Shown: positions 14,001 to 27,181, counted from the first letter of the stretch. The stretch: 64,000 nucleotides of DNA from Apodospora peruviana (GCA_033439685.1 JAUEDM010000001.1:7874001-7938000); one strand, 5' to 3'. Notes: generated by a model not told the origin, from the letters alone. A program made the numbers and translations.

Positions 14001-15697
14001 ATAGTCGGAGAGTTGCATGCTTCGAGATTAAACCGTTAACGGCCCGGTTCGTTTTGCGGGATCGACAGGAGTAGTGTACGGAATACACTGCGTAGCTTGG
14101 TCGTACTTGGCTACCATGGCTACCTGCCTACAGTGACGGCAAGACGGGCTAGCGGGACAGCGGGATAATCACTTGACTTGAAAGAGACGGGTGCAATGGT
14201 GTGCAAGCGTCACGGGAATTCGGGAGCTCGATGCTGCTGCATCCCGTCGTGTGTAACCCGAGGTGCTCTGTGCTCTGCGCAGCGACATCGATCATGCGAG
14301 TAAGACTGAGATGCAGTGCTGCCTCCTCCAAGGCATGTCTCGTCTCTTTTATTCTCGCTCGAAGGGTGGAAGGGAACATACAGACCTCACCTACAGACCG
14401 CAGTTGACCTGCCTCATTTCATTCCCGGCCTCCACAGCAGCCGTCTTCACAGTCATTCTTTTCTCGGTGCAATCCTCGGCTTGGGGACTTGCTGAAAACC
14501 ACCACCGGGCTCACCTCGAATGTTAAGCGGCTCGCAGGTCCGTATTACATGCAAGGTCCATACATACACCAGCCCGTTAAGTAGCATTCCCTCCCTCTGA
14601 TATTACCCTATCCCATGCAGGCGGGCGGTCGGCCAGGCCCGTCATGTTGCCACGCGGTGCAAACAGTCAACCTGCAGAGGTACCCGAACTCACTGGCCAC
14701 CTGAATTTTCACCTTCACCGTGTACGGTCCATTATCATCCATATAATCCATACCTTACACTATAAGCTAAGGTGCAGTACTTTGCCCCGTCCTCACTTTC
14801 TACCCTCGCTCCGACTGCGGACTGTGTGGTCGGAGCTGACTGAGCATGACCGGATCTATTCTAAAGTCTGAGCCTCTTTTGGCTCACGTCACAAGCAGGA
14901 TGGATACCTACCAAGCAATCCCGTCACTCATGTGTGCTTGTTGGGCACGTAATCTGTACAGGTAACCCGTATTGAGGGCGCAGAGAGACACACAGGTGGG
15001 GTCCCGATCTTGATCACTACATCCATTCTCTGGTTTCTTTTCCCCCTTTCCGTTGCATCCTGGGGGTGGAAGTGACGTCCACATTTAGCCTGTCTAGTCA
15101 GGTCGGTCTATGCCCAGGCCACTCGTCTTTTGATTTGTCGACCTACACAGTGGTTCGTCACGGCCGTGGACGGATTGTGAACGACAGTGGTGTGCACCTT
15201 CTGGAAGCGAGTGCCCTTGGCGGCTCGGCCCAAGATGTCGATGGGTCACGTAGATGAAGGCGGGAAATGTTTCGCATTCGTCCGGCCCCGTCCTGGTTCA
15301 TCCATACCTTATTTACATCACGCAGCTGACGGGACGGTCCATGATCGCGACCTGTTCAGGTTGTTCGGTTGGTTGTACAGTTTTACTGTAGGGTGCCGCT
15401 AGTGGAATGTGCAGGTATTGCACACCTGAACACTCCCGTACTACAGTAAAATATCCCACTGATGATCTGGCGTCCAGTTTCCATTTCCAGAGAAGCTTGG
15501 AAGCTTCGAATCTTCGAAACTCCAGATCACCAGCCCGGTCGCCCATGCCCCGGCCAGGGTCTACTGTGTTATAGGGCTCCTCGGGCGACGGATCTCAAGT
15601 ACGGACGGACGACCTGCCGCGGTATTACCAACCTGGAAGGTGACTTACCTGCCCGACCCGTGATAGGACATCCAATGCCCGGAGGCTGGTGTTCGAG

Positions 15698-15735
15698 AAG
15701 AAAAGAAGAGGAAGGGAAGAAAAGAAGAGGAAGGG
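15698..15735. repeat. 19-nt tandem duplication, purine-rich
   Basis: The unit AAGAAAAGAAGAGGAAGGG occurs twice head to tail (15698-15716 and 15717-15735). It is a simple polypurine repeat in intergenic DNA. Confidence 0.9.
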
Positions 15736-18700
15736 AAAGACCTAAACCAACAACGTACCTTGCCGTCTCCCGCTCCTGCAGGACAGGCCATCCCAGTCGG
15801 GAAGACGGGACCCGTGCCACCCCACAGAGCCGAGGCTGCTACTCCGTACATCCACACGGCAGCTGTTGATGGCCGTGGATTAAAATGCTTCCCGGTTGCC
15901 CCTGCCCAGGCGTGCGTGGCATGCCAGAATCTCTCCAGGCTTTTCGCTCGCCTTTGCCTTTGCCTGGTGCCACCCCGGCTAGGCATTACTTTTCCGTTGT
16001 GCAATTACCATGAGCTCCCGTCGGTGGCAAGCAGATTAGCAGGATCGGTTATTATCCATGGATGTTTATACGTATACTGTAGCGCAAACCACCCGGGTGT
16101 TTTGCATCACCATGGCAGATCGTCTTATATCCATATATTCCGTACCTATTCATTGCTTCGCACTTCACTACTTGCTCCGCGAAATTTCGGACTGGTCCCT
16201 CTTTGAATGAATGCCTGCATGCATAAATAGCCTGTGGCTGTCCCACTCGCCAGCGTCTGTGCCGGTGTCATTTCGATTTCGTCCCCAAACCTGGCCAATT
16301 TCTTAGTCCCTAACCATGTTCTTGAAGTCTGAACTGTCGACCAGGTAAGTTTATTAGCAAACTAATTGGTCACAGCCAAGCTTCAACGGGTGGCGGCATT
16401 CCTTGCTGGTTTGTGAGCTGGCCGGGTTGCTTTCGGCACCTCCGTCCAAATCTGCCGGTGCATCTATGCTCGGGACGGCCCAGGCTGCCCTGATCCCATC
16501 GTCATCAAGCCGCCGATCCCGACAGGGTGTCGTTACGGATTGCTCTGATCTTCGACAGATGAGCAAGCACTGAGCGACCAAGTACCCAAGGACAGAAACA
16601 ACGAGCAGACAAACAACCTTCGGAGAACACCAACAGACAGACCAGAAAGAACCATCACGATTCTGGGTCACGAGCGTCGGGGTTTTCCTGTGGCCTCGCG
16701 TCCGAGGTTAGTGACAGCGCCTCAGACAAGCCAGCCAGGGTCGAACTAGGGATCCTGCATCTGCAGACCTCTGGATTGGGTTATCTTACAGGTCCGACCA
16801 GGAACCCCGTCGCCGTCTAGTTTCGGGCTCACCAAAGACGCCGCATCTCGCCCTTGAGTCATTCTGGTCCAAGCCCCTAGGTCCACGTGCGCTGTCTGTC
16901 GCCGGATTGCTGAGCTGCGTGGAAGCTCGCGCGCGATCCACACATATTGAGGTTGGATCCACAGGGTTGGAACCTAGGGTCGGACCGGCATGGGCCGTCG
17001 GATGGTGCATAAGTTAAATATCCCGGCGTCGGAGGACGGTGCTCGTTGTCTCTAACCCGTAGAACGGTACGAGCCGAGTGAGATATTCTCACCGGGATGT
17101 GTCGAAAAGCGTGGGACAAGCCTGTCAATCAGCAAATGCGGCGCCACCTTCCAGAAGCCCCAAAAAGCGACAAAAAAAGACTAGAGGCACATCATTTTTT
17201 CTCCACGCTTGAGATCTTTTTATTTTACATTTTACCTTCCTCGGGCTCCCAGGTCCTGCGGCCCCAACTGCGGCCCCCTGTCCGGCTGCCGCTCTGGTGG
17301 GTTCAGCCAGAGCCCAGAGGGGAATTAGGCGCGGGCCATCAGACACTCTCAAAGCCTGAGAGTGAGGTAATCCCTGATATCCGTGGCTGATTGGCAGCGT
17401 GACCCGCAGGTGCCCAGGAAAGGGCAATCGCACCAATCCGCTCTTCCAATTCCGCAACCCCACCTCCTCCTCTGAGCCGCTGCTGCGCTCACTCCCCTCG
17501 CTGGGAGGTACAGAATTTGCTGGGAGTGCTGCAAGTCTGGGACCGGCCGCGCCAGCCCCAAGGGCGGAGGGCCTGTGCGCTGCATATCCACTAGGTAGCA
17601 ACCGCGCCGATTGCAGCTTTCCAGCAGCCACACTCCCACACCCACAGCTCTCCCACTCCACCAACTCCACCACGCACCAAGTGGGAGGAGTTTTGCTGGG
17701 ATCCCTCCTAGGATCTGGTACCCACGTCCAAGTACGGAGTACCTGCCTTGGACACGCCGCCCGGGCCTGTGACCAACAGCCGTCGACCCGAGCCAGCACC
17801 AATCCGTCATAAGCCGGGCCTTGTTTTACTTTTTTATATTTTTTTTTTAACTTGCCCCATTTCTTCGAGCTTACTTCCACCAACTCCCTCGCTACCTACG
17901 GGACTTTCTCACACACTCTCCGCGTGCGCACGTCCAGTCCAACTTCAATCGCTTTTACGCGTTCTCAATCCGCTGTCCTGCAGACTGCGGGCTGGAACGG
18001 CCACGGCAAACGGTTTTCATCTAAAATCCCAGTGACCTCCGTTATACTTTCCAAGTAAGTCGGAGAGCGCGGTGTCAACCGTAGACTGTTGCTGTCTGTG
18101 ATGCCAGACCCGTCGGCAGCGATAGGTTAGGGCTCGTGTCTTGACCATACCTCGCACCAGTATCTCCTCCACGACCACCACAATCGCTGCAGACAGGATC
18201 GCACCAACCACCTCATACACCGCCGGTCAGCACCTAAAGGCCTTTCAAGGCCAGGACGCGTGGAGCCAGCTACCACGCTCTCCTCTCAGAGCCGTTGGTA
18301 GAGAAAAAGACAGACGACTGACTAGCAGACAGGAGCTACACCATCGGGTAATCAGTCTACCATAGGTAGTTGTGTTCTCACTTTCGTCAGCAACACCACG
18401 CCTACACTATACAACAATCACGGCTCCTATAAGTTGGTGTTCTCTTGTCCGCTACATTACACTGCAGCATCCTGTTCTTTACTGTATGATATTACATGTA
18501 TTGTTGCGATATACGCATGGTACATCCCTCCCAGGTACGTACAATTTCAAGCTTGGGAGCCCCAACTTGTTTGCTGCTCAATTGTCGACATACACCCCAA
18601 GTCCCCTGCGGGAGAGCAAGTGTTTTGGGGGTGATGATGGGAGCGGACCTCCTGTGGCCTATGGTTATCCTTAGGGGAAAGCGATCAGGAAGGATGGAAA

Positions 18701-19239
18701 AGAAAATCATCCTTCTTGGTTGTGCAGCTTTCTTGGGCCGCTGCATCTTGCAGGCGACTCAGATTATCTACCCTCCTCCCCATCCCATTCATTTGGTCCA
18801 GTCCGGCATGCCACAGCTGCAGCAAGTACTGTACAGTTTTTATCCCTCCATGTACTGATACATCTCACTTTTACCTGTTCCTTTTTGCCCGTTCCACCCT
18901 TGTCCGTCGTCAGCCAACGCCTCCCCTCGGCACCCAAGCGAAAGCAAGCAGTCACTGAGTCGCGGATTGATAAGTTGGCCGGCTGCTTGCGCTCGGGGAT
19001 TTAGCTTTGGTTTTTGGAGGGGGTTTCTTGATTTAGTTTCTTTAGTGTTGTCCTCAACCTACCCGACGTTTCTCCCCTGCTTGCTTTTTTTTTCTTTGAA
19101 CCTGTTGTCGACTCCGGAGCTAAACTGAACCAACCTAACACAGGCCCGTCAGCAGCAAAGTAAAGGGAACTCCCGCGCCCATTAAAGGGCCGTCGTACCA
19201 GTCCGCCATTATCCGCCCGCCCGTCCTCCCATTCCGTCT

Positions 19240-19718
19240 TCCCTTGGGAACTCGAGGCTCATCCCTCGTTCTCTTTCACGCCACTCTTCCTCGCTAATTG
19301 CTCTCACATTCCTCCCACCTCCAACTCTTTCATCATCCTTTGGCATGCCAAGTAGGCCTAGTCTTGCGAGACAGTTGACTTAAAGCCAAATACCTGGAGT
19401 CGCCACCCTGCCGGCTCTCTAACTGGCGAAACGCTCGTCATCACCTAGTATCAAGGCCCATCCCGCCTTCCCGCTGGTCTCCACTCTTCAACCTCCCAAC
19501 GGCCAGAATTAGGTCTTGAAACTATAAGCCTTGACATTTCCCACCAAGCCAACTCCTCCGGATCGCGTGGCGCACACAGGGCTCACTGTGTCGTGAGCTC
19601 CTTTATCTCAGCCTAGAGCCTCAACTGCTGTCACTTGCCAGCGTTCTAAGCCTCTTCTTCTGATCACCCAGAAACCTCTTTCTCGCTCAACCTGGCGCCT
19701 ACCGCAGTTTGTCGTAGT
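19240..19718 (+). promoter_or_regulatory. CT-rich leader of the Zn2Cys6 gene
   Basis: This is pyrimidine-rich sequence on the plus strand (for example around 19260-19350 and 19660-19700) just before the ATG at 19719. Such CT tracts commonly mark promoters and 5' leaders in filamentous fungi. No TATA box could be assigned with confidence. A further CT-rich stretch with a GTAAGT donor at 18055 could belong to a distal 5' UTR exon, which is inference only. Confidence 0.35.
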
Positions 19719-21079
19719 ATGGCTGACGAGCATCGAGGTGGAAGAGGGTACCCACCAAGAGATAGCCTCGATGGCTCGAGCTATCCTCCGCCTCCTGGTG
19801 ACCAAGATGATCGGAGATCGCAGTATCCATTGCCCCCAGGGCCCTCGAGCAGCATAGATCTCCCGCCGATATCCTCCTATCCACCGCCAACTCCGGGGTA
19901 CCCGTCAGACCCACGCTACTCCGACCCGAGATATCCGCAAGATCAGAGGCCCTGGGCTACATCCTCTCCAACCAACCCGAACGGATACGCCCCTCCAGAT
20001 GGCCGTTATCCGCTGCCACCTGTTTCAGCATCTGCCGACAGAAGACAGTATGACGACCGAAGAGCATATGACCGACAGTATGACGACCGGAGAGCGTACG
20101 ATGACCGGAGGCAGTATTCAGATCCGTATTATCAGAGCCAGCAGGGTCAGGGGCGAGGGGGGCCGTATAACGAGTCGTATCGTTACCCGTATCCGCCATC
20201 AACAACTAGCTATCCGTTTGCAGACTATTCGCGAGGTGGATCGGCTACTTCTCCGACCCAAGCCGCGCCACCTCAAGCACAAGCCGCGCCAAGGCAAAGA
20301 ACTTCGATTGCTTGTCGATATTGCCGAAAAAGAAAGGTAAAAAAATCTCATTTCAGCTCTTGCGGGAAGCCTTGTAATGTCACAATCAATTTCTAACGCT
20401 ACTATGACAGATTCGATGCAGTGGATATGCACAAACACCCAACGGAAAATGCACCAACTGCGATAAGCTGAGAATAGAATGCGTGTTTCAGCCAGTGTCG
20501 TCAAATTCGTCTACCGCTTTCGTTCCGGTTTCTGCGGTTCCTGGTGGGGTGCCGCCTGGAACGCCCCTCTATGGTGCATACGGTCAGCCTTTGCCTCCGT
20601 CGACGACACAACAGCCGCAGACATCGCAGCCTTATCCGCCACCCGCGTCTGATTATCCGCCTCCGGCTCATTCTCCGACAAGTCAATACACTACGTATGA
20701 TGACAGGGATCGAGACCCTGGGCGCAGAAGAACCCGAGACGAGGACCACGCGCGTCGACTGCCACCCCCAAATTACCCGGTGGATGACGACCATCATCGA
20801 CGGTCGCCGTCTTCTAATCACAGCACCGGAACACCACCGACGGCGTATACCCAATATCAACAGGGCGGATACGATCAAGGCCGGAATGAGGCTCCTCATC
20901 GGACCAGCCCCACGGTTCCCTCACCGTCAGGGCCAGGGCCACTTCCCCATTCACAGCCATCCTCAAGCTCCAACGTGATGAGCTTGGATCACTTGATAGC
21001 AACGCCGGAGACCCGAGATCGTCCGTCGGGTCATGAGATTGATCGCAACATGCTTGGGAAGCTTAATCGGCGATCGTAG
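19719..21079 (+). CDS. Zn(II)2Cys6 regulator with Pro/Tyr-rich N terminus
   Basis: Predicted 428-aa nuclear DNA-binding protein. Exons are 19719-20336 and 20411-21079; the 74-nt intron splits the zinc cluster between Lys206 and Ile207. The cluster is C199-x2-C202-x6-C209-x10-C220-x2-C223-x6-C230, preceded by RTSIA, so all six zinc ligands are present. It is followed by the motif FQPVSSNSSTAFVPVSAVPG, which I recognise as shared by a conserved Pezizomycotina family of unknown target genes. Residues 1-195 are disordered and rich in Pro, Tyr and Asp, with degenerate DDRRAYD-type repeats around 107-140. The C-terminal half is Pro, Ser and His-rich. No fungal-specific TF middle-homology domain is visible. 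The start ATG is the first in frame and follows a CT-rich leader. Confidence 0.88.
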
Positions 21080-24000
21080 CTCAATCGGCGTTTAAAAGAA
21101 ATAGCGACATAAGATGGGTGGGAAAGGAGACGGCAAAACAATCTGTGCCGGGTCAATATGGTGTTGTTCAAGGTTGCGTTTCCATCCAAAATAGCACACG
21201 TCACGAGTTCGATCTGCTGGTCAGTTTGCGAATTCGTCCAAATTGGTGGGACCCATTCGAGGACTGAAGAATTGTATATTTGGACCAGACACCCGGATTC
21301 TTTAATGATATCATTGCGATATTTCTGGCTGAGGCTCAATAGAGGATGTTCGGATGAAAAGGCTATTTTCAAAGGGGCAGGCATCGGCCTGCGGATTGGC
21401 AAAGTCAATTCCTTAACGCCCCGGTTCAACCTCCGAGATCACTCAGTTTGTTTGACGGCAACTTCTCGGTGCCTCGTCATTTCATTTGGGTGTTGGGTTG
21501 CCTTTTGCGGTTCACAAATGAGGGCGGGAAAGTGCTCATCTGATTGTGGACCCGAATCCACAGCGATGAATGCACTGGCCGTTCTGGTGGCAATGGAGTT
21601 TGATTTGCATTTTCCGTTGAATTCTCGTTCTCCCTTTCTATAATATCCTCTTTCTTTATTCCCCATTTTTCTCCCTACCGTGTCCTTTGGGGCATACGAA
21701 CACGGCAAACGAGTTGGGGTGGTTTGAAAGACCGGATTGCCTCACGGCAGAATGAAACGTGGAGGGTGGGTATGAGCATTTGATTTCGGTTATCTGAATT
21801 TACACATTATAGTTGTCCTTGGCCTTATCTTGTGGTCTTACACGCGTGGCTTTATCCGAAAGGCGGTCATTGTGCTTTTATCTGGTTCATTCTGCTTTGT
21901 TTCAGAGCCTAGGTCCCTAGGCGTAGCTGGGTGGTCATGAGGAAGTCGTTGTGGCAGTACAGGCAGTGTACTGCCGGTCGTTGATTTCTCGTGGTTATTG
22001 GGAGCGGTTTCATGGACTTATATCAAAAGTGACTATGAGCTGATCTCGTCTCGTGAGGTAGTCTGTTTGCTTTTCGTTTTTTTCGTTCTCTCCCTCTAAG
22101 GAGTGTGGGCATATGTGGTTGTACAAGCAGTCTATACGAGCTTGGCGTTTTGCGTTTTTCCGCATGTGACACCAGCTCAGTTGTCCTGGACTTTAACTGA
22201 TTTGTGACTAGCCTTTCCACTTGACGGCTGAGTCCATTGCACGGGGCGAGAGTTTGTGCCTTATTCGAGCACTATGTAGTGGCAATGGTGTACAAACCGG
22301 CAACGGATGGCCGGGCCAGATGGCCTTGGACCAACAAAGGCCCCCAAAACGCCACAAAAGCGATCGTCAAACAACACCTTTTTGTGTAACGAAAGCAAGA
22401 CTGCCGACTGGCGGGACGCCACCGTCACATCTTCCTAAAAGTTCGCGCCCTCCCTCCCTTTTCGGGCCGCCCCTGGTGGCCCGGCCGGTTACTCAATGTG
22501 CGCTTTGGGCTAGGGTAGTTGCTGAATCTTGAGTAGGACCCGCGCCACTAGCTACCTCTCGCGTTTCCTTGTACACCCACACCCACAAACCCCCGTCCAC
22601 CTGTGAGACAATCTCCTTTTTGCCGCCCGTGAAACGTGGAATGACGGCGGAGTGCTTAAGATTGCCACTAGCCTTCGAGCATTAGTGCTGACAAGTCTAT
22701 TTTGATGGGTATATCCGGGTAGGAAATTTCTGTATTTATCTTACGGATGGACCTCAACTCCTCATTAATATTGCCATACGTAAATAAAAGCGCTTTTCCC
22801 GGGGAATTAACGTGGAGTAATGTCTAGTCAGCCTTATTGCATGCTACTATCGGTGATACATAAACGTCCGGCACGTTTCACCGTTTGTTCACTTGACCTC
22901 TCGACTCTTGTTCGTGTCCCCGTAATTCAGGGGCTTTGTTTATCGACTATTAGTCAGCGTCAGCTCAGGGGGCAACACGATGTTTGCATTTTTTCTCTCC
23001 CCATTCGCCCCGTGCTCGCTTTCTGTCGTGCTGTTGTGTCCTCTTCTTTTATGAAGTCGTTTCTGGTTGGTTCATTTCCAGTCCCATTACCATTCTATTC
23101 TCTCTCTTCTGCTGGTATCAAAATTACGTAGCCCTTGTCCTCCGGAGAGACCCGAATGTCACTTCAATAGTAAATTCGCGAAACAGAAGCCAGGCCTAGG
23201 GCAATTCAAGACAGCTGAAATAGTTGTGAAATTGCGGGAAGATTATAAAGTAAAACGAGAGTCAATATTTCGAATCAAACACTCGACTTAGTATAACAGG
23301 GGGCTATCCAGGGTGTGTTTTTCTTCGTTGAAAGAGGGGACAGGGGTAATTAATCTTTGAATAATGGTTGGTCAGTTTTAGGTTCTCTCATTTCCAACTA
23401 CGCTAGAACCCCATCTATAGTCGTGAAATGCAGCCTGGTTACTACCCTCGAGGTCGGTACCCAAGATTTTTGTCCCTCTAACCGTCTAAATGGGGATGTG
23501 GATTCAAACTTTGGTCTGACGTCGTCACGGGATATGTGAGTAAAGCTTGACCCGATTGTTAATAAACATCAAGTTCTCGGAATCTCGGGTTAGTTACTTA
23601 GATACCTTAACTATCCGCTGCATACTCTGTCGTGATTGAGGAATCTTTTGATTATCTTTTCTGGGTTTCCAGGCCTTGATTAACATTCCTCAGACTGTTA
23701 TGCTCATCCATCCTTCCACCCGGATCAGACTCTGAATTCAGTATCCATCCCCATAACAGGGATTTCTTTACATAAGCCCCGAAGTGGGAACTATCCACCA
23801 GACGGTACCACCAACAGAAGTGTTCACAAGAGGGAATGTGCTCAAGTGTTATTCAATGGGGATCATCAATAAAGTGAGCAAATCATACAAGCTGGTGAAG
23901 GGGTTATTGTCTCGACTCCAAAAGCACATATGTGGATGAGCATTTCATAGGTAGTACGGGGGTTAAGTGGGCTTCAAGGCAGTCACTGTTTACGTGATCG

Positions 24001-24084
24001 TGAGGACAGCATCCGTGGGAAGGGGCACACACACACCTTGACTCGAATTTCAACAGGTCAGGCTTGCAAGTTCCCCCCCGCCCC

Positions 24085-24129
24085 AATTTTTTTTTTTAAA
24101 AAAAAATAAAAATAAAAAATTAAGTAAAA
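24085..24129. repeat. Poly(T)/poly(A) tract
   Basis: T11 followed directly by A9 and then A-rich sequence, next to C7 and C4 runs. This is low complexity. It could be the degraded poly(A) tail of a retroelement, but no element body is recognisable beside it. Confidence 0.8.
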
Positions 24130-25390
24130 AATAACGGTTCAAGCTCTTTCCAGTTGCTGGCTTTCTCAATACCAATTTGTTAACAAAGACGGTCCCCGTG
24201 AAGTTCAACGCGGAAAGTTTTAAGGTTGACTAACAGTGAAGCAGAGTGGGCATATTCCTGGTAACTCCTAACATATTCAGTGTTGCCAATCGCACCCATC
24301 AAGTTGTTCCTTTCATCAAACGACAGCCCTGTTGATATAAAAAAGAAGAGCACAAATCACCAACCAAACATGCATACCGTGTCACTTTGAATTAGTCAAG
24401 CCGCAAAATACAGAAAGTACCAAGTACTCTAATATGTAAACCTCTCCACGAGTCTACTTCCTCCTTTATTTCTACCATTTCAACCTACTCACTCCGTCCA
24501 CCAGCACCAACTCTCATGGCCCCCCACAGCGTTTTGTCGCAAAACAAAGGCGCAGGATGTTGCCCAATACAGTAATTCAGCCCTGTTAGGAAAGCCCAAC
24601 GTCGGGAAGAAGGTAATGCCGGCATAAAAGCCCAACCCAATCGACAGATTCGGCATGTCCTGTTCTGGCCGGGCGTCGCACACACGTAATACATTAGTCC
24701 ACGTCCGCCCGGCGGTCAGCCGATCTCTCGCAGAGAAAAAACGCATCACACAGACGCACACACAGCGCAGCCCCTGCTCACCTTTGCTCGGGTGGCGTGC
24801 TTTCCGTTTCGTAGACTCGGGTTTTGGCTCACGAAAAGTGTCCGATAATCCGAATGCGAGCACAGTGAGTACAGGTTACTATATAGGTAGGGTACTTACC
24901 CATGAGTAGGGCGAGTATATGTCTTGTACATGGTACGTTTACGTCTGACACAACCTTTATCCAACCGATTGACTTGTCATGCGGGATAAACATGGATCAT
25001 CCACCACCTCCCAATGGAGAAAATGGATTGTTTCTGACAACATCGGTGACTAAAATGGTGGGGGTTGAATAATACCGAGGAATGCGAGCCCCCCAAAGGG
25101 AAGAACGGAAAGCTGCCTGCCTATACTAGTCCAGGTACGTAGTATATACTACCTTGTCACGACATACACGAGAGCACAAAAGCGGCGATAGGGCTGAGTG
25201 GGTGTCTGGACAGAGGACGACAATGGAGGGAGGGGGGTTGAGATAGGATTTCCACCCGGTCCATCCGAACCTAACCTTTGCTCACCGTACCTTTGGTATG
25301 CAAGGTACCCATGTCAGCGGCCCGGTGCGGATGGACCATTGTTGCCTACCTTACCTACCTAGATAACGAGTTCTTTGATAGAGTGATTAC

Positions 25391-25410
25391 GCAGGCAGGC
25401 AGGCAGGCAG
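25391..25410. repeat. (GCAG)5 tetranucleotide repeat
   Basis: Five perfect GCAG units lie just downstream of the F-box gene. Confidence 0.9.
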
Positions 25411-25543
25411 GTATCTGGACTTGGTCAGAGCAATTGGTATGGCTCAGTCTTTCTTCGGGCTTCACGTTGTCGAATTGTCAGCAGTATTAGAGATAATGGT
25501 ACGGCAGAGATGGATGGATATAGGGTACTCGGGGGTACCTTAG

Positions 25544-27181
25544 CTACCTTACTGAGATGCAGCGTAGCTCATTCATCTTAAGCTGATCATTCCCCTTCGG
25601 ACTACTCTCCATCACAAAACACCGCTCGGTAAATATCCCGCCCCGGTTCTGCATCCGCCAGTTCTCGCCCAGGCGCCGGACCATCACACGCTTCCAGCCG
25701 CCGACGATAAGCGTGATGCGCCGCCACGACTTGTAGCCCATCTTGTTGTCAACGAGAACCCCAAATATATCGTTGGCGCGGTTCAGATCAGGGTCCTTCT
25801 CGTGGCAGTGTCTGTACGTGACGTCGTCTGCCTTGACCACGGTCTGCACGTTGAGGACCAAAGTCTGAAGCTGAGGGAACGCACATATGGCCAGGAGAAA
25901 CGGCAGCCGGTCGACAAAAATGTCCATGTCCTGTTCGAGCGTATCCAGTGCGGCCATGACCTGCGATAGAGATACAAGGTTGGTGACGCGCAGGGTCGGG
26001 CAGCGCCGGTTTTCTTCGGCGAAGCCGACGTGGTCGCGGAACAAGAGGTCACGCAGGCTTCGCTTGTGAACCAAAAGGGCGTCGACGGGGAAGAGCGCGG
26101 TGTGACACGTCGCTCGCAGAGACCTCAGGGCGCGTATGTGGTTCTTGACGAGCGTGTAGACCAGCCGAGTAGCGTGTTTACTGCCACCATTGGGATCATC
26201 TGAGCGGGCTGCGGCGCTGAAGTCGTCCAGATGGAGGGTATGCAGCCGTTTGAGATCCGCGGGATACACAGAAGACAGAAAATCGAAGACGGGGAGCGAG
26301 ATCAACTTGAGCGAACGGAGCCGACTGAAATCCCAATGTGCTGCCACTTCGTGCGCATCGTGGGTCCAGTCGTAGGACCTGAGGGCCAAAGTCGTGAAGG
26401 GAGGAAGACGCTCTGCGCCTTTGAAGCTTAACTGGGTGCCTTGCCCTCGGTGGTGGTAGCGGAATTCTCGTATCGAAGGGCAATCGAGAAGTAGTCGCTT
26501 GAGCGCTGGTAACCTTGTTGTGGTCACAGCAGGCAGTTGGCTGACCATCTTCAGCGAATCCAACTGTTGGAGGGGTGGCATCAACCGTCGGTAGATGTCC
26601 GAGTGCTTCCCATCCAGAGAACTCAGAGGTAAACTATCTACGTGTAGCCTCACCTTATCTGGGTCCCGGTTCTTCAGCCGGGTAACATCAGGAGGAGTAC
26701 AGAGGTCGGTAAATGGACCGATATTGTCGATATAGCGCCATCTTGGATCGGGTATCATAATAAGTTAGGTACGAAGTCTCACACCGAGGGGGGAGGGGTG
26801 AATGGTCATACCTGATGGACTCTAGTCGTTCGAGCCTGTCTAAGAAGTCTGAAACGGTTTGGCGATCATATGCATTTCTCAGAACCACATGGCGAGTAAA
26901 GTTGTTGATCAGTTTAAGAGTTCGAGGGAAGAGCCGTGCAGCATCTGGACGAATAACCCGTTCGTTGACTTGGACCGTCTCGTAGACGAAAGGGGTTGTA
27001 ATATCGTTAAACCCTCGGCAAACAAACCGGGCATTGAGTATGGGTTGAGGGTCGATATCATGAAGCTGAAGTTATGGATTATCGTCAACCACCGCGCTGA
27101 CGAAGCGTTGTTCGACGGAGGCTGGAATATATGTACCTCTTCTAAGATGAGAGTAACAAGCTCCGTGCTCAGGCTGGCCAT
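25544..27181 (-). CDS. F-box domain protein, LRR-like body
   Basis: Predicted 498-aa protein with an N-terminal F-box, likely a substrate adaptor for an SCF (Skp1-cullin) ubiquitin ligase; the substrate is unknown. Exons on the minus strand: 27181-27137, 27065-26812 and 26741-25544, with introns of 71 and 70 nt. The F-box covers about residues 1-45, from MASLSTELVTLILEEL through LNARFVCRGFNDITTPFVYE. The remainder contains repeated Leu-spaced segments (for example LPALKRLLLDCPSIREFRY and FSRLRSLKLISLPVF), as in fungal F-box/leucine-rich proteins. The second intron ends in AAG rather than TAG or CAG, but it has a clear CTAAC branch site and the frame closes only there. An upstream in-frame ATG at 27226 (MVEFSS) is an alternative start giving 15 more residues. 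Confidence 0.78.

Larger units (their letters stand above)
2024..19718. other. Long intergenic tract with no supported gene
   Basis: About 17.7 kb in which I find no recognisable protein, RNA gene or transposon. Open frames exist, the longest being a 252-aa frame on minus 17125-17883. They are low in complexity, match no family I know and overlap equally long frames on other strands. The tract is not AT-rich and shows no obvious repeat-induced point mutation. It holds dispersed words such as GTACTCCGT/ACGGAGTAC (about 12377, 13503, 15841, 17732), TACCTAGGT (9824) and a 19-nt direct repeat at 15698. Spliced genes with short exons could still be hidden here. Confidence 0.5.
21080..25543. other. 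Intergenic, no gene seen
   Basis: About 4.5 kb between the 3' end of the zinc-cluster gene and the 3' end of the F-box gene. It contains the A/T tract at 24085 and a GCAG repeat at 25391. Open frames up to 124 aa are present but look like noise; I recognise none. Confidence 0.5.

Noticed and set aside
16316..16378. Possible first exon MFLKSELST with a GTAAGT donor and nearby CACAG acceptor
   Set aside because: The intron would be only 31 nt and the downstream long frame is in the wrong phase.
16730..16810. tRNA- or SINE-like block on the minus strand with a B-box-like GTTCGACC and a T-arm pairing 4 of 5
   Set aside because: No acceptor stem, anticodon stem or proper A box can be drawn, so it is not a tRNA gene; a decayed SINE head cannot be shown from one copy.
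17125..17883. 252-codon open frame on the minus strand
   Set aside because: It has no recognisable domain and an odd composition, and it overlaps a 137-codon plus frame in a CT-rich, promoter-like stretch; it is most likely chance.
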